Shown in pieces: positions 9,597 to 19,560 of a DNA stretch of 64,000 nucleotides (positions within the stretch are counted from its first letter, which is position 1; the number at the start of each line of letters is the position of its first letter). The DNA lies in assembly GCA_029260055.1 (NCBI GenBank), contig JAJDDX010000461.1:1-64000 (forward strand), read 5' to 3'. Origin of the DNA: Phycisphaerae bacterium. GTDB lineage: Bacteria > Planctomycetota > Phycisphaerae > UBA1845. The notes beneath the pieces were generated by a model that did no database searches, was not told the origin of the DNA, and saw nothing but the letters and a program-made list of their open reading frames with translations. The translations under genes were made by a program, and so were the position numbers.

Positions 9597-12596
9597 ATGA
9601 AATCTCTCACGTACGTCAAAGTGCTGCTCGCGGTAGCAGTCGGAGTGATGAGCGCCGATGCACTCGCGGAGCCTGTGGGTTCGGCCTTCACGTATCAAGG
9701 CCAACTCAAGAACGACGGCCGGCCGGTCAACGAACCCTGCGAATTCCATTTCAGCCTGTGGGACGCGCTAGCCCCAGGCACCGGGCACCAGATCGGCACC
9801 ACCGTGGTTTTCGACGGCGCGAACGTGGTGAACGTGGCCCACGGCCATTTCACCGTCGTGCTGGACTTCGGACCCAACGCGTTCAACGGCAGGCGGCGAT
9901 GGCTCGAAATATACGTCCGAAACTCGCAGGGCGACGCCAGACTCACGCCGCGGCAGGAGGTCACGACGACGCCGTATGCATCAACCGCGCTGACGACCAT
10001 CGGCGTCGACGGGCACTCGCTCGACGCGGACGACGGCAGCCCCGTTGATGCCGTCTACGTGAACGATCGCGGCTATACCGGCATCGGCACGACCACGCCC
10101 GAAGCGCCGCTTCACGTGCGCGACTGGACCGGTTCGGTGGCGGTGTACGCCGAAAACCCGGGTGAAGGGATGGTGGCTGAACTCGCCAGCGAACGCGGCG
10201 CCGTCTACGCCGAGGGCGGCCTTGCCGTCAAAGCCGTCTCGAACTCGGGCACCGGCAAGGCAGTGCACGGCATGGCGACCGCTATTGACGGCGTCAACTA
10301 CGGCGTATACGGGCAGACGGCAAGTCGCTCGGGTCATGGCGTCATGGGCCTCGCCACCTCCACCGACGGCGGCTACGGCGTGTACGGTGCGGTCGGCAGC
10401 CCGCAAGCCTACGCCGGTTACTTCGATGGCCGGGGTTACTTCAGCGGCAACGTCGGCGTCGGCACGACGGACCCCAGTTCGCCTCTGACGGTCAACGGAA
10501 TCATTGAGACCAAGACCGGTGGCATCAAGTTCCCCGACGGCACCACACAGACGACCGCCTCGCTCGGCGGAGGCTCCTCCCCTTGGACAAACGATGGCGA
10601 GGACAACATCTACTACGGTGACGGCTACGTCGGGGTCGGGGTAGGCAGCGCAGACCCCCTCCTTCAACCCCTGCACGTCGGCGGCAACGGTTACTTCGAC
10701 GGGACCGTCGGCATCGGTACACCGAACACCAGTTCGCACCTGACCGTCGGCGGCGTCATCGAGAGCACGGTCGGCGGCATCAAGTTCCCGGACGGGACCA
10801 CACAAACAACCGCCTCACTCGGCGGCGGCTCCTCTCTTTGGATCCTGGACGACGAGGACAACATCTACTACGGCGACGGATTCGTCGGGATTTCGGTAGG
10901 CAGCGGGGATACCCTCGTTCAGCCGCTGCACGTGGGAGGTGCTAGTTACTTCGAGGGCAACGTCGGCATTGGCGTGACGAACCCGACCGCGGCGCTCGAC
11001 GTAAACGGCACGGTCAACGCAACCGGCCTGAAACTCGGCTCCTCAGCCACCGTGGGACACGTTCTGACCGCCGACGCAAACGGATTGGGAACGTGGCAGG
11101 CGCCGACCGGCGCCGACTCGCCCTGGGAGACCGACGGTTACAACCTCTACTACACGGGCGGTTCGGTCGGTGTCGGCGTCAGCAGCCCGCAAGCCAATCT
11201 GCACGTCGCCGGGGGTAACTGGGACGTCAGCAGCGGCGAGGGCGACTTCAAGATCGGGTCCAGCACCTACCGCCTGAAGATGGGCGTCGCGACCTCGGGC
11301 GGCGGCGCAGGTACCTGCCGAATCGTGGCCGGCGGCCCATCTTCCAAGCTTGTCCTGGGCGCGAACGGTTCCGAACTCATGACCGTCTCGAGCACCATGG
11401 TCGATGTGAACAGCATGCTCGAAGCCAACGCTATAAGGCTCACCAGCGGCGCCAATTTCGGCTACGTGCTGACCTCTGACGGATCCGGTACCGCCACATG
11501 GCAGCCCCCGCCGACCGGCGGCGGCGGGTTCGATCTGCCTTACGACGGAAGCGCAGCCGTGAACGGCGACTCGGCCCTGAAGATCACCAACACCGGTACC
11601 GGCAACTACACGCATGCGATCGAGGGCGTGATCACCAACGCCAGTTCGGATTCAGCCGCCGGTTACTTCAATGCGATCGGCTTCGGTTCGGCCATCCACG
11701 CCGAGAGCGATAACCAAAGGACGATCTACGCGAGGAACTCCGGCGGCGGCCAGGCGGTCTACGGCAGCTCCGATGGATCCGGCGGCGGACGCTTTTCGAC
11801 AAGCATGGATGGTGGCTATGGCGTCAGGGGCAGCGTGACGAGCAGCGGCAGCTCGACGGAGAGCCGGGGCGGTTGGTTCACGGCGACCAACGGCACGAAC
11901 GGCGTCGGCGTCCTGGCCGAAGGCAAAGGCAAGGGCCTCCACGCAACCGCCAGCAACGGCACCGGCGTGGCCGTCCGCGCTGAAGCGACCGGTGCCGAAA
12001 GCGTCGGAGTCTATGCGACTTCGCCGTGGATCGCGGTGCAAGGGTCGAGTGCCTACGAGGCTGCGAGACTCGCGGGCAGGGTACGTGTCCGCCGATACGG
12101 AACCTCGGACACGGTATTTCTCGTGGACAGCGACGGTATCACGAAGGTCGACGTGCTGCAGATCCTCGGCGGCGCCGACCTCTCCGAGCAGTTCGACGTG
12201 AAGGAAAACGAGGCGTCCAAGGCTGAGCCCGGCATGGTCGTTTGCATCGACCCGGACAGCGCCGGAAAGCTGATCGTCAGCGAGAAGGCCTACGATCGCA
12301 CGGTGGCCGGCATCATCAGCGGCGCCGGCGGCGTCAAGACAGGCATGATGATGGGCCAGACCGACACGCTGGCTGACGGTGCCCATCCGGTGGCACTGAC
12401 CGGCCGAGTCTACGTGTGGGCGGATGCCTCGAACGGCCCGATCACGCCGGGCGACCTGTTGACCACGTCGGACACGCCCGGGCACGCGATGAAGATCACC
12501 GACTACGGTCAGTCCCACGGCGCGACGCTCGGCAAGGCGATGACTTCGCTCGACGAGGGCCGCGGCTTGGTCCTGGTTCTGGTGACGCTGCAGTAA
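9597..12596 (+). CDS. Large exported fibre-like protein (YQGxL N-terminal module, Gly-rich repeats, distinct C-terminal domain)
   Basis: 'AFTYQGQLKNDGRPVNEPCEFHFSLWDA', repeated 'LTVNGIIETKTGGIKFPDGTTQTTASLGGGSS', C-terminal 'GRVYVWADASNGPITPGDLLTTSDTPGHAMKITD...GKAMTSLDEGRGLVLVLVTLQ'. Confidence 0.8.
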   Translation: MKSLTYVKVLLAVAVGVMSADALAEPVGSAFTYQGQLKNDGRPVNEPCEFHFSLWDALAPGTGHQIGTTVVFDGANVVNVAHGHFTVVLDFGPNAFNGRRRWLEIYVRNSQGDARLTPRQEVTTTPYASTALTTIGVDGHSLDADDGSPVDAVYVNDRGYTGIGTTTPEAPLHVRDWTGSVAVYAENPGEGMVAELASERGAVYAEGGLAVKAVSNSGTGKAVHGMATAIDGVNYGVYGQTASRSGHGVMGLATSTDGGYGVYGAVGSPQAYAGYFDGRGYFSGNVGVGTTDPSSPLTVNGIIETKTGGIKFPDGTTQTTASLGGGSSPWTNDGEDNIYYGDGYVGVGVGSADPLLQPLHVGGNGYFDGTVGIGTPNTSSHLTVGGVIESTVGGIKFPDGTTQTTASLGGGSSLWILDDEDNIYYGDGFVGISVGSGDTLVQPLHVGGASYFEGNVGIGVTNPTAALDVNGTVNATGLKLGSSATVGHVLTADANGLGTWQAPTGADSPWETDGYNLYYTGGSVGVGVSSPQANLHVAGGNWDVSSGEGDFKIGSSTYRLKMGVATSGGGAGTCRIVAGGPSSKLVLGANGSELMTVSSTMVDVNSMLEANAIRLTSGANFGYVLTSDGSGTATWQPPPTGGGGFDLPYDGSAAVNGDSALKITNTGTGNYTHAIEGVITNASSDSAAGYFNAIGFGSAIHAESDNQRTIYARNSGGGQAVYGSSDGSGGGRFSTSMDGGYGVRGSVTSSGSSTESRGGWFTATNGTNGVGVLAEGKGKGLHATASNGTGVAVRAEATGAESVGVYATSPWIAVQGSSAYEAARLAGRVRVRRYGTSDTVFLVDSDGITKVDVLQILGGADLSEQFDVKENEASKAEPGMVVCIDPDSAGKLIVSEKAYDRTVAGIISGAGGVKTGMMMGQTDTLADGAHPVALTGRVYVWADASNGPITPGDLLTTSDTPGHAMKITDYGQSHGATLGKAMTSLDEGRGLVLVLVTLQ
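10485..10994 (+). repeat. Two tandem approx. 255-bp repeats inside the fibre gene
   Basis: 'ctgacggtcaacggaatcattgag...' at 10485 and 'ctgaccgtcggcggcgtcatcgag...' at 10740, both followed by 'GGIKFPDGTTQTTASLGGGSS...DEDNIYYGDG'. Confidence 0.75.
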
Positions 12597-12623
12597 GCGC
12601 GGCAAGCGTAAGGAGATACTCCG

Positions 12624-14228
12624 ATGAAAACGAACTTACTGCTGACAGCCGCGTTGCTGATCGTCACAAGCTTCGCCATGGCGGAAGCCCCTGAAGTGGA
12701 GCCCGACGGCGTCATTAACGAGGCCTTCCCGGAAATCATGCCGTTCGACCCGGTGGCCGACGCGGTCGAGCCGCCGACCATTGTAACGCTTGACCGAAAC
12801 GACGCGTTCATCGAAGGCCTCAATGTCTTCGAACTCCCCATGCTGACCGTCGACGACATCGCCGAGGCGGATCGGCTCGCGGATGAGAAGTTCGCCGGTA
12901 TCACACCCGGGCCGCTGCGCGTCGGCGTGACCCGCGCGTTCGAACCGGGCGAAGTGGCGATTCATCGCGGCGGCGCCAACGTGATTCAAACGACCGACGG
13001 GCAGAGCGTCACGACGCTCGCGATACGTTCACCCGGCGCCTACGGCATGCGCCTGCACATTACCGACTTCGACATCGGTGACGGAACGGCCGTCGTCTAT
13101 TCGCTGACCGCGACCGATGTGGTAGCGCGCGGGCCTTACACATCCAAGGGTCCGAAGCAACGCGGCGACTTCTGGACCGCCTCGCTACCCGGCGAAGACG
13201 CCTATATTGAAATCGTCGGGGCGGAGGCACCGCGACTCGAGGTCAAGGAGATCGTCCATTTCGACCACGATTTCGGAGACGGCCGCGGCAGTCCACCGCT
13301 TCTCGGTTGTCATGAGGACGTCATGTGCCATCTCGGTTTGGTGGACTGGATTCCGGTGATCGCCACGGGGCAGATGAACTTCAGCGATGCGGACGGCAGC
13401 TACGTCTGTACAGGCACGCTGCTGACCGACCTCGATCCGGAGACGGACGTGCCGTGGTTCATCACGGCCAAGCACTGCCTGGACACGCAGGCCATGGTCG
13501 ACACGCTCGAGGTCGTCTGGTTCTACCAGACACCCGTGTGCGACGACGAAGCGAACGTGCCCAACTGGTGGAGCCTGCCGCGCACGATCGGCGGACTTCA
13601 CGTCCGCCGCTACGGCGAGAACGACATGGAGTTCATGCGTCTGTCCACCCCCCTGCCGGGCGGGCTGGGTTTCGCCGGCTGGACCGAAGCCACCAGTACG
13701 GGCACCTACGGCGTGCATCACCCGAAGGGCTCCTGGAAACGCATGGTCGACGTGAGCAGTGCGACCATCGGTTGCGGCAGCTTCGACCCGACCGACTACG
13801 ACTCCTACGATCGGGACAACGGTCTCACGCAGAAGGGATCGAGCGGCTCCGGCGTCTTCAACAGCTCCGGCCAACTCAGCGGCCAACTCTACGGTGTCTG
13901 CTCGCTCACGACCGATCCGGACGACCTGAACTGCAGCAACATCGACAACTTCTGGAACATGTACGGCGAGTTCGACACATCGCACGACGAGATCGGATGG
14001 TGGCTCGGCCTCGGCGGGACGATGTACGTCGATCCCGCCAGCGGCTGCATGTTCGAAATAGGCAGCGAAGACTGCCCGTTCAAGACCATCGAAAACGCCC
14101 TGGCGGCCGCCTGGCCGGACCTGCGCATCAAGATCGCAGCGGGGGATTACCCGAACCTGATCACGTTCGACCAGGAGGTCACGTTGATGGCTAACGGAGG
14201 AACGGTTACGATTGGTGCATCGCCTTAA
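12624..14228 (+). CDS. Exported trypsin-fold serine protease (lysyl endopeptidase-like)
   Basis: Signal peptide; His in 'FITAKHCLD', Asp in 'ENDMEFMRL', Ser in 'QKGSSGSGVFN'; C-terminal beta-helix-like cap 'CPFKTIENALAAAWPDLRIKIAAGDYP'. Confidence 0.8.
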   Translation: MKTNLLLTAALLIVTSFAMAEAPEVEPDGVINEAFPEIMPFDPVADAVEPPTIVTLDRNDAFIEGLNVFELPMLTVDDIAEADRLADEKFAGITPGPLRVGVTRAFEPGEVAIHRGGANVIQTTDGQSVTTLAIRSPGAYGMRLHITDFDIGDGTAVVYSLTATDVVARGPYTSKGPKQRGDFWTASLPGEDAYIEIVGAEAPRLEVKEIVHFDHDFGDGRGSPPLLGCHEDVMCHLGLVDWIPVIATGQMNFSDADGSYVCTGTLLTDLDPETDVPWFITAKHCLDTQAMVDTLEVVWFYQTPVCDDEANVPNWWSLPRTIGGLHVRRYGENDMEFMRLSTPLPGGLGFAGWTEATSTGTYGVHHPKGSWKRMVDVSSATIGCGSFDPTDYDSYDRDNGLTQKGSSGSGVFNSSGQLSGQLYGVCSLTTDPDDLNCSNIDNFWNMYGEFDTSHDEIGWWLGLGGTMYVDPASGCMFEIGSEDCPFKTIENALAAAWPDLRIKIAAGDYPNLITFDQEVTLMANGGTVTIGASP

Positions 14229-14262
14229 CGAGTGCCTGTACGCCTGGGTTCGTCGATCGACT

Positions 14263-14292
14263 CGGCCCTCCGGCTCAGCCACCGGAGGGCCG
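14263..14292 (+). terminator. Strong hairpin, probable terminator
   Basis: CGGCCCTCCGG-ctcagcca-CCGGAGGGCCG, perfect 11-bp stem, 35 bp after the protease stop. Confidence 0.7.
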
Positions 14293-14358
14293 CATTTCGT
14301 AGGGTGTGTCGGCAACTCAGACAACGGGAAGGATGAAGCCAAATCGAGGACCAAAGCC

Positions 14359-16758
14359 ATGAAGCACATCAACATCATCTGCATGCTCGCCGTGGCGTGC
14401 GTATGCCACCGAGCCGTCGGACAGACGTGCGAGGACGCGTGCACGAACTGTAGCGAAACCTGCCCGCCGGGGCAGATCGAGTGCGCCGGAATCTGCGTCG
14501 ACCCGAACGCCGACGTAGATAACTGTGGCGCTTGCGACTTCGAGTGCGAGCCCGGCTTCATCTGCACCCCTTGGGGCTGCGGCATCAGTTGTCAGGAGGG
14601 GCAGACGAGCTGCGGCGGCGTGTGCATCAACCTCGATATCGATGAAGATAATTGCGGCGGCTGTGGGCTCGACTGTGATCCTGGCCATACCTGCAGCAGC
14701 GGCTACTGCGCTCCAAGTTGTCAGCCGCATCAGACGAGCTGCGGCGGCGTATGCACAAACCTCGATACCGATGAAGATAATTGCCTCGGCTGCGGGCTTG
14801 AGTGCCCACCAGGCCATAACTGCTTCAACGGCTCCTGCGGGATAGCGTGTCCGCTGGGCCAGGGCAGTTGTGGTGATGGCCTGTGTCACGACTTCCAGAC
14901 CGACGTAGACCATTGCGGCGGTTGCGGGCTCGAGTGCGATCCCGGCTATATCTGCAATGGCGGCTCCTGCGGCATATGGTGCCCGATAGGACAGCACAGC
15001 TGTGGCGATGGCATTTGTCACGACTTCGATACCAACGAGGATCATTGCGGCGGCTGCGGGCTCATGTGTGATGCGGGCGAGCTCTGCAACAACGGATCCT
15101 GCTACACGAGCTGTCACGAGGGGCTGACCAACTGTGCCGGCGCTTGTCGCGACCTCGATACGGATCCGCTGAATTGCGGTGCCTGTGGTCGGGCCTGCGA
15201 TCCCGGCGAGCTCTGCAACGACGGGTCCTGCGACGTGAGCTGTCAAACAGGACTGACCCCCTGTGACGATGTATGCCGAGACCTGCAGACCGACGCGCTG
15301 CACTGCGGCGCGTGCGGCGTCGCGTGCAACCCCGGTCAGCTTTGCTCCTCAGGCTCCTGCGTCACAAGCTGTCAACAAGGCCAGACCAACTGCAGCGGAT
15401 TCTGTCGGGACCTCCAGTGGAATCGCTTCCACTGCGGGACCTGCGGGAATCAGTGCGATCCGGGCGAGGTGTGCATCAGCGGGGCGTGCAGGGTGCAGTG
15501 CCAGAACGGACTCGCCGACTGCAGCGGCGCCTGCGTCAACCTGGACGACGACCGCCGGAACTGCGGAACGTGCGGCGTCAACTGCGCAGCCGGCGAGCTC
15601 TGCATGAACGGCACATGCACCCTGCATTGCCAGGCGGGTCAGACCGAGTGTAACGGAACTTGCGTGGACCTGGCCAACGACCACCTCAACTGCGGCGCGT
15701 GCGGCCGAGGTTGCGATCCGGGCGAGATCTGCGTCAACAGCGTTTGCGAGCTTACCTGCCAACCCGGACTGACCGACTGCGCCGATAGGTGCGTCGATCG
15801 GATGACCGACCGGGCCAATTGCGGCACCTGTGGCACCGCGTGCGGCCCGGGCGAGGTCTGCAACGGTGGCACCTGCGAGCTATCTTGCCAACCGGGCCGC
15901 ACGAGGTGCGGCGGGCAATGCGTTGACACGATGACCGATCGTGCCAACTGCGGGGCCTGCGGAACCGCGTGTCCCGGCGGCATGATCTGCGACGGAACGG
16001 GCCACTGCGCGCTGAGCTGCCAGGCTGGTTTGTCCAATTGCGGCGGAGTCTGCGTGGATCGCGGGACCGACCGAGCCAACTGCGGCGCCTGCGGCACCGC
16101 GTGTGATCCGGGCGAGACCTGCAACGGCGGCTTCTGCCAGCTATCGTGTCAAGCGGGGCGAACCGAATGCGACGGTCAGTGCGTGGACACGCTCACGGAC
16201 CGCGCACATTGCGGGGCTTGTCGCGCGGCATGCGACCCGGGCGAGGTGTGCAACAACGGCACGTGCAGGCTCTCGTGCCAGGCGGGCCGCTCGGAGTGTT
16301 ACGGACAATGCGTCGACAAGATGACCGATCGGGCGAACTGCGGCGCGTGCGGTACGGTCTGCCCTGACGGCGAGGTGTGCAACGGCGGCACATGCGATTT
16401 GTCATGTCAGGCGGGTCGAACCGAATGCGACGGTCAGTGCGTGGACAGGCTCACGGACGGCGCGAACTGCGGCGCCTGTCGCACAACATGCGGGGCGGGC
16501 GAGGTTTGCGACGGCACGGGCCAATGCGCGCTGAGTTGTCAATCCGGGCTTACTGAATGCGACGGCGGCTGTGTGGAGACCGACACCGATCGAGCCAACT
16601 GTGGCGCGTGCGGCAACAGTTGCCCGACCGGTTCCATCTGCTCAGCGGGCAGTTGCCTGCCCGTGGGCGACCTGGATATGGATTGCGACGTGGACCTCGG
16701 CGACCACCAGACGTTCCAGAGCAACCTCACCGGCCCGCGGGAGGGATGCGGGGGATAG
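14359..16758 (+). CDS. Exported Stig1-like cysteine-repeat protein (about 17 repeats) with dockerin-like C-terminus
   Basis: Signal peptide MKHINIICMLAVACVCHRAVGQ; repeated 'CQxGxTxCxGxCVDxxTDxxNCGACGxxCxPGExCxxGxC'; end 'GDLDMDCDVDLGDHQTFQSNLTGP'. Confidence 0.85.
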   Translation: MKHINIICMLAVACVCHRAVGQTCEDACTNCSETCPPGQIECAGICVDPNADVDNCGACDFECEPGFICTPWGCGISCQEGQTSCGGVCINLDIDEDNCGGCGLDCDPGHTCSSGYCAPSCQPHQTSCGGVCTNLDTDEDNCLGCGLECPPGHNCFNGSCGIACPLGQGSCGDGLCHDFQTDVDHCGGCGLECDPGYICNGGSCGIWCPIGQHSCGDGICHDFDTNEDHCGGCGLMCDAGELCNNGSCYTSCHEGLTNCAGACRDLDTDPLNCGACGRACDPGELCNDGSCDVSCQTGLTPCDDVCRDLQTDALHCGACGVACNPGQLCSSGSCVTSCQQGQTNCSGFCRDLQWNRFHCGTCGNQCDPGEVCISGACRVQCQNGLADCSGACVNLDDDRRNCGTCGVNCAAGELCMNGTCTLHCQAGQTECNGTCVDLANDHLNCGACGRGCDPGEICVNSVCELTCQPGLTDCADRCVDRMTDRANCGTCGTACGPGEVCNGGTCELSCQPGRTRCGGQCVDTMTDRANCGACGTACPGGMICDGTGHCALSCQAGLSNCGGVCVDRGTDRANCGACGTACDPGETCNGGFCQLSCQAGRTECDGQCVDTLTDRAHCGACRAACDPGEVCNNGTCRLSCQAGRSECYGQCVDKMTDRANCGACGTVCPDGEVCNGGTCDLSCQAGRTECDGQCVDRLTDGANCGACRTTCGAGEVCDGTGQCALSCQSGLTECDGGCVETDTDRANCGACGNSCPTGSICSAGSCLPVGDLDMDCDVDLGDHQTFQSNLTGPREGCGG

Positions 16759-16821
16759 GCGCAGCTGAGACCGGACCGAGGAATGCGCATCGCACGGAAC
16801 GTTTCGTCTGGGGCGGCGACG

Positions 16822-18732
16822 CTACGGCCTGGTGCCTCCGAGCTTAGCGATGGTCTTCTTCGGGTTCATCAACAGGTACGACGACGAACCGTCCGTCGCT
16901 TGGTCGGCACCTGACTTGATCAGATCGACGATCTTCGCAGGCGTCAGGTTTGGGTCGATCGCCAGCAGCTTGCCGGCCAGATTGGCCACGTTCGGCGAAG
17001 CCATCGAGGTGCCGGAGAACTTCATGCGGGCGCCGCCCGGTACGTAGCTTTCCACCTCGAACCCGTTCGCGTAGACCTGCACCGTCCGCCCGAAACTGGT
17101 GAACGAGGTCGGATCACCCGCCTGGTCCACGGCACCTACGACCAACAGATTGGGAAGGTCAAAGGACGAAGGAATGTCTTCGTCGAATTCGACATCGTTG
17201 TCGGCGTTGCCGGCTGCACAGACGAAGAGGATGTCCGGCGCGTTCTTGATTGCCTGAAAAAGGCCCTCTTTCTGCAGCGTGAAGACCTTCCGGGCGGTCT
17301 CGCGGCGCTCCTCGGCGCTGGCGCCGATGCCATTGGCTTCGAGCGACACTTCCGCATCCTTCTGGGCCTCGCCCCAGCTCATGTTCACCACGCGTACGCC
17401 GTGCTGTTTGAAGTAATTCACGGTATCGAGGCACTTCTTGCCGTCTCGCGTGCCCCATTCGACGGTACGGGCCACCGGGATGGTGTGGTAGTCGTAGGTG
17501 TGCCTGGCAATGAGCAGTCGGGCGAACGGATTGCCCTCGACCATGATGCCGGCCACGTGCGTCCCGTGGGCGTAGTTCCCCGCCAGGCTCAGGTCTTGGA
17601 TGAATCCCTCAACGTCCTCCGGAGCCAGGGACGCCATATGCTTCTTCAGCGCCGTAGCCTCCGGGCTGTCTATGACCGCTTGCAGGTCCATCAACCCCTT
17701 GGTGTACGCCATGACGGTCGACATGCGGTCAGCCGCATCCCCCAGCGGGAAGAGATACCCCGTCGTTCGGCGGGCGTGGTAGTCGTAGGCGATGCCGTGG
17801 ATGTCGTCGACGAAGCCGTTGCCGTCATCGTCCTTGCCGCTTGGCTTCTCAGAACCGTTGACAAAGAGGCGATCCTTGAAGATCTCGGTATCCGTGCCCG
17901 AATCCCACGGGGCCATCAGCACGGGCGTCAGTTTCTGTCCGGTTGCGAGGCTGATATTCCGAGCGGCCCAGATATCCGTTTTGACGGTCTTGTTCGCGTC
18001 GATCTTCTCCTGGTAGACCGCGAGCAACTCGCCCTTGAGGGGGAGGATCTCGCCCATCATGAAGTGCATTCGGATGACGGCGCCCGCCATGTCGGCGCTG
18101 AGTTCCCCGGTCTTGGCGGTCACCGGGTCCATCTGAGCCTGCACCATGCCCATGATCAGATTGTCGCTGAGGAACTCCATACGGCCCTTGCTCTGCTGGA
18201 CGATGTCCTGAACGGTGTCCCACGGCAGCTTGGCCACGCGTTTCGCGAGCGCCCCGCGAAAAGCCTGCTTGTAGGCGGACGGGCTCGCGCCGGCCTTCGC
18301 ATCGCTTTTGGCGGCGATGATCGACAGCGTCGTCATGCCGCTGGTGAGCTTCTTCGCCTCTTTGTCCTCCAGGGCTCGGACTAGCTCGATCCGCGCGGCC
18401 GCGTCCTCGTAATCACCACGCAGCATCGCGATGGTCTGCAAAGTGCCGTGCCAGCGCTGCATCGTCGAAGCGTCACCGACCGCGTACTTGGCCATGTCAG
18501 CCTCGATGTCCTTGCGGACCTTCTGGGCCAGTGCCTTGACCTGCTCCGCGGACTTGATCATGTCCGAAACCTTGCCCGGGCACGCGTAGGTATGCTGTGG
18601 CAGGTCGTCGAGTTTGGTGATCTTGATCTTGCCGGCCGGCGGGTCACCGGCTGAGGCCACGTTGGCGACGAGCAGCGTACCCAGCAGTAGGGCCGGCAGC
18701 GTCATGTAAGAGATCCATGTCGGTCGATTCAT
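16822..18732 (-). CDS. Secreted subtilisin-like (S8) serine protease with N-terminal extension
   Basis: Signal peptide; 'DDDGNGFVDDIHG' (Asp), 'AHGTHVAGIM' (His), 'FSGTSMASPNVANLAG' (Ser). Confidence 0.92.
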   Translation of the reverse strand: MNRPTWISYMTLPALLLGTLLVANVASAGDPPAGKIKITKLDDLPQHTYACPGKVSDMIKSAEQVKALAQKVRKDIEADMAKYAVGDASTMQRWHGTLQTIAMLRGDYEDAAARIELVRALEDKEAKKLTSGMTTLSIIAAKSDAKAGASPSAYKQAFRGALAKRVAKLPWDTVQDIVQQSKGRMEFLSDNLIMGMVQAQMDPVTAKTGELSADMAGAVIRMHFMMGEILPLKGELLAVYQEKIDANKTVKTDIWAARNISLATGQKLTPVLMAPWDSGTDTEIFKDRLFVNGSEKPSGKDDDGNGFVDDIHGIAYDYHARRTTGYLFPLGDAADRMSTVMAYTKGLMDLQAVIDSPEATALKKHMASLAPEDVEGFIQDLSLAGNYAHGTHVAGIMVEGNPFARLLIARHTYDYHTIPVARTVEWGTRDGKKCLDTVNYFKQHGVRVVNMSWGEAQKDAEVSLEANGIGASAEERRETARKVFTLQKEGLFQAIKNAPDILFVCAAGNADNDVEFDEDIPSSFDLPNLLVVGAVDQAGDPTSFTSFGRTVQVYANGFEVESYVPGGARMKFSGTSMASPNVANLAGKLLAIDPNLTPAKIVDLIKSGADQATDGSSSYLLMNPKKTIAKLGGTRP

Positions 18733-19200
18733 CGCTTTTCTCCTCAGGATTCCAAACCGCGCAGTGGAGTGACATCGGGTCGATGGCAATGCGCGGGATC
18801 AGCCGATCCACTTCCTCGTGCAAACTCCGCCTGGCACGGCGCTCGCGGATACCGCATACGAGCATAGCCGGTTATCGAGCGAGCCGCCAACGACCGCAGA
18901 CAATTGCCGACAATCCGCATCCGCCACCGTCAAGAACCGCTTCGTTTTGCTTGATGAGCCTCGACAGGATGGATGACGCCCCGGAAGGACTGCCCTCACC
19001 TCCAGCGCGCGGGAATACTCCCGGCCGGGCGAGTCGGACTGGCGCCGGCCGACGCCGATTGGCGTGAGGGCGCCGGTATCCGTCGCCCGGTTCGTCGGGT
19101 ACAATCAGCCGGTCACGTGACCCGCGATACGCACACATCTAGGGCGGACCCTCCGCTGACGCGTGCGGTCTGACGGCAACTCAATTCCTAGGAGATACCG

Positions 19201-19410
19201 ATGGGCGATAGCGTCTACAAGATCATCGAAGTGGTGGGCACGAGCGAGAAGTCGTGGGAAGACGCGGCCAAGGCAGCCGTTAAGGTGGCTGGCAAGAGCC
19301 TCAAGAATATCCGCGTCGCGGAGATCAACAAGCTCGACATGAAGGTCGAGGACGGCAAGGTCGTCGCCTTTCGCGCTCGGGTGGGACTCTCGTTCAAATA
19401 CGAGGATTGA
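19201..19410 (+). CDS. Dodecin family flavoprotein
   Basis: 69 aa 'MGDSVYKIIEVVGTSEKSWEDAAKAAVKVAGKSLKNIRVAEINKLDMKVEDGKVVAFRARVGLSFKYED'; 'taggagatacc' RBS. Confidence 0.95.
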   Translation: MGDSVYKIIEVVGTSEKSWEDAAKAAVKVAGKSLKNIRVAEINKLDMKVEDGKVVAFRARVGLSFKYED

Positions 19411-19560
19411 CCGGCGGTGGACCGCTGCCCGGCCAACGTGTGTGTGGCGGCGGTTCACAATTCGATTCGGCTGAGAGCCGGCAGGTGCGGCGCCGTCTCT
19501 CGGTGATCGGGTCCACACATGGCCAACAGTGGGACACCCACTCGGAGGCGCCGCCACGGC

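Noticed and set aside
13185-14585. Minus-strand 466-aa ORF opposite the serine protease
   Set aside because: Overlaps a protease with intact catalytic motifs on the plus strand; composition typical of GC-rich antisense frames.
14359-16758. CRISPR or non-coding tandem repeat
   Set aside because: Repeats are in-frame protein repeats with conserved cysteines and a signal peptide upstream.
17401-18384. Plus-strand 327-aa ORF opposite the subtilisin gene
   Set aside because: Shadow ORF; the coding strand has the S8 catalytic triad.
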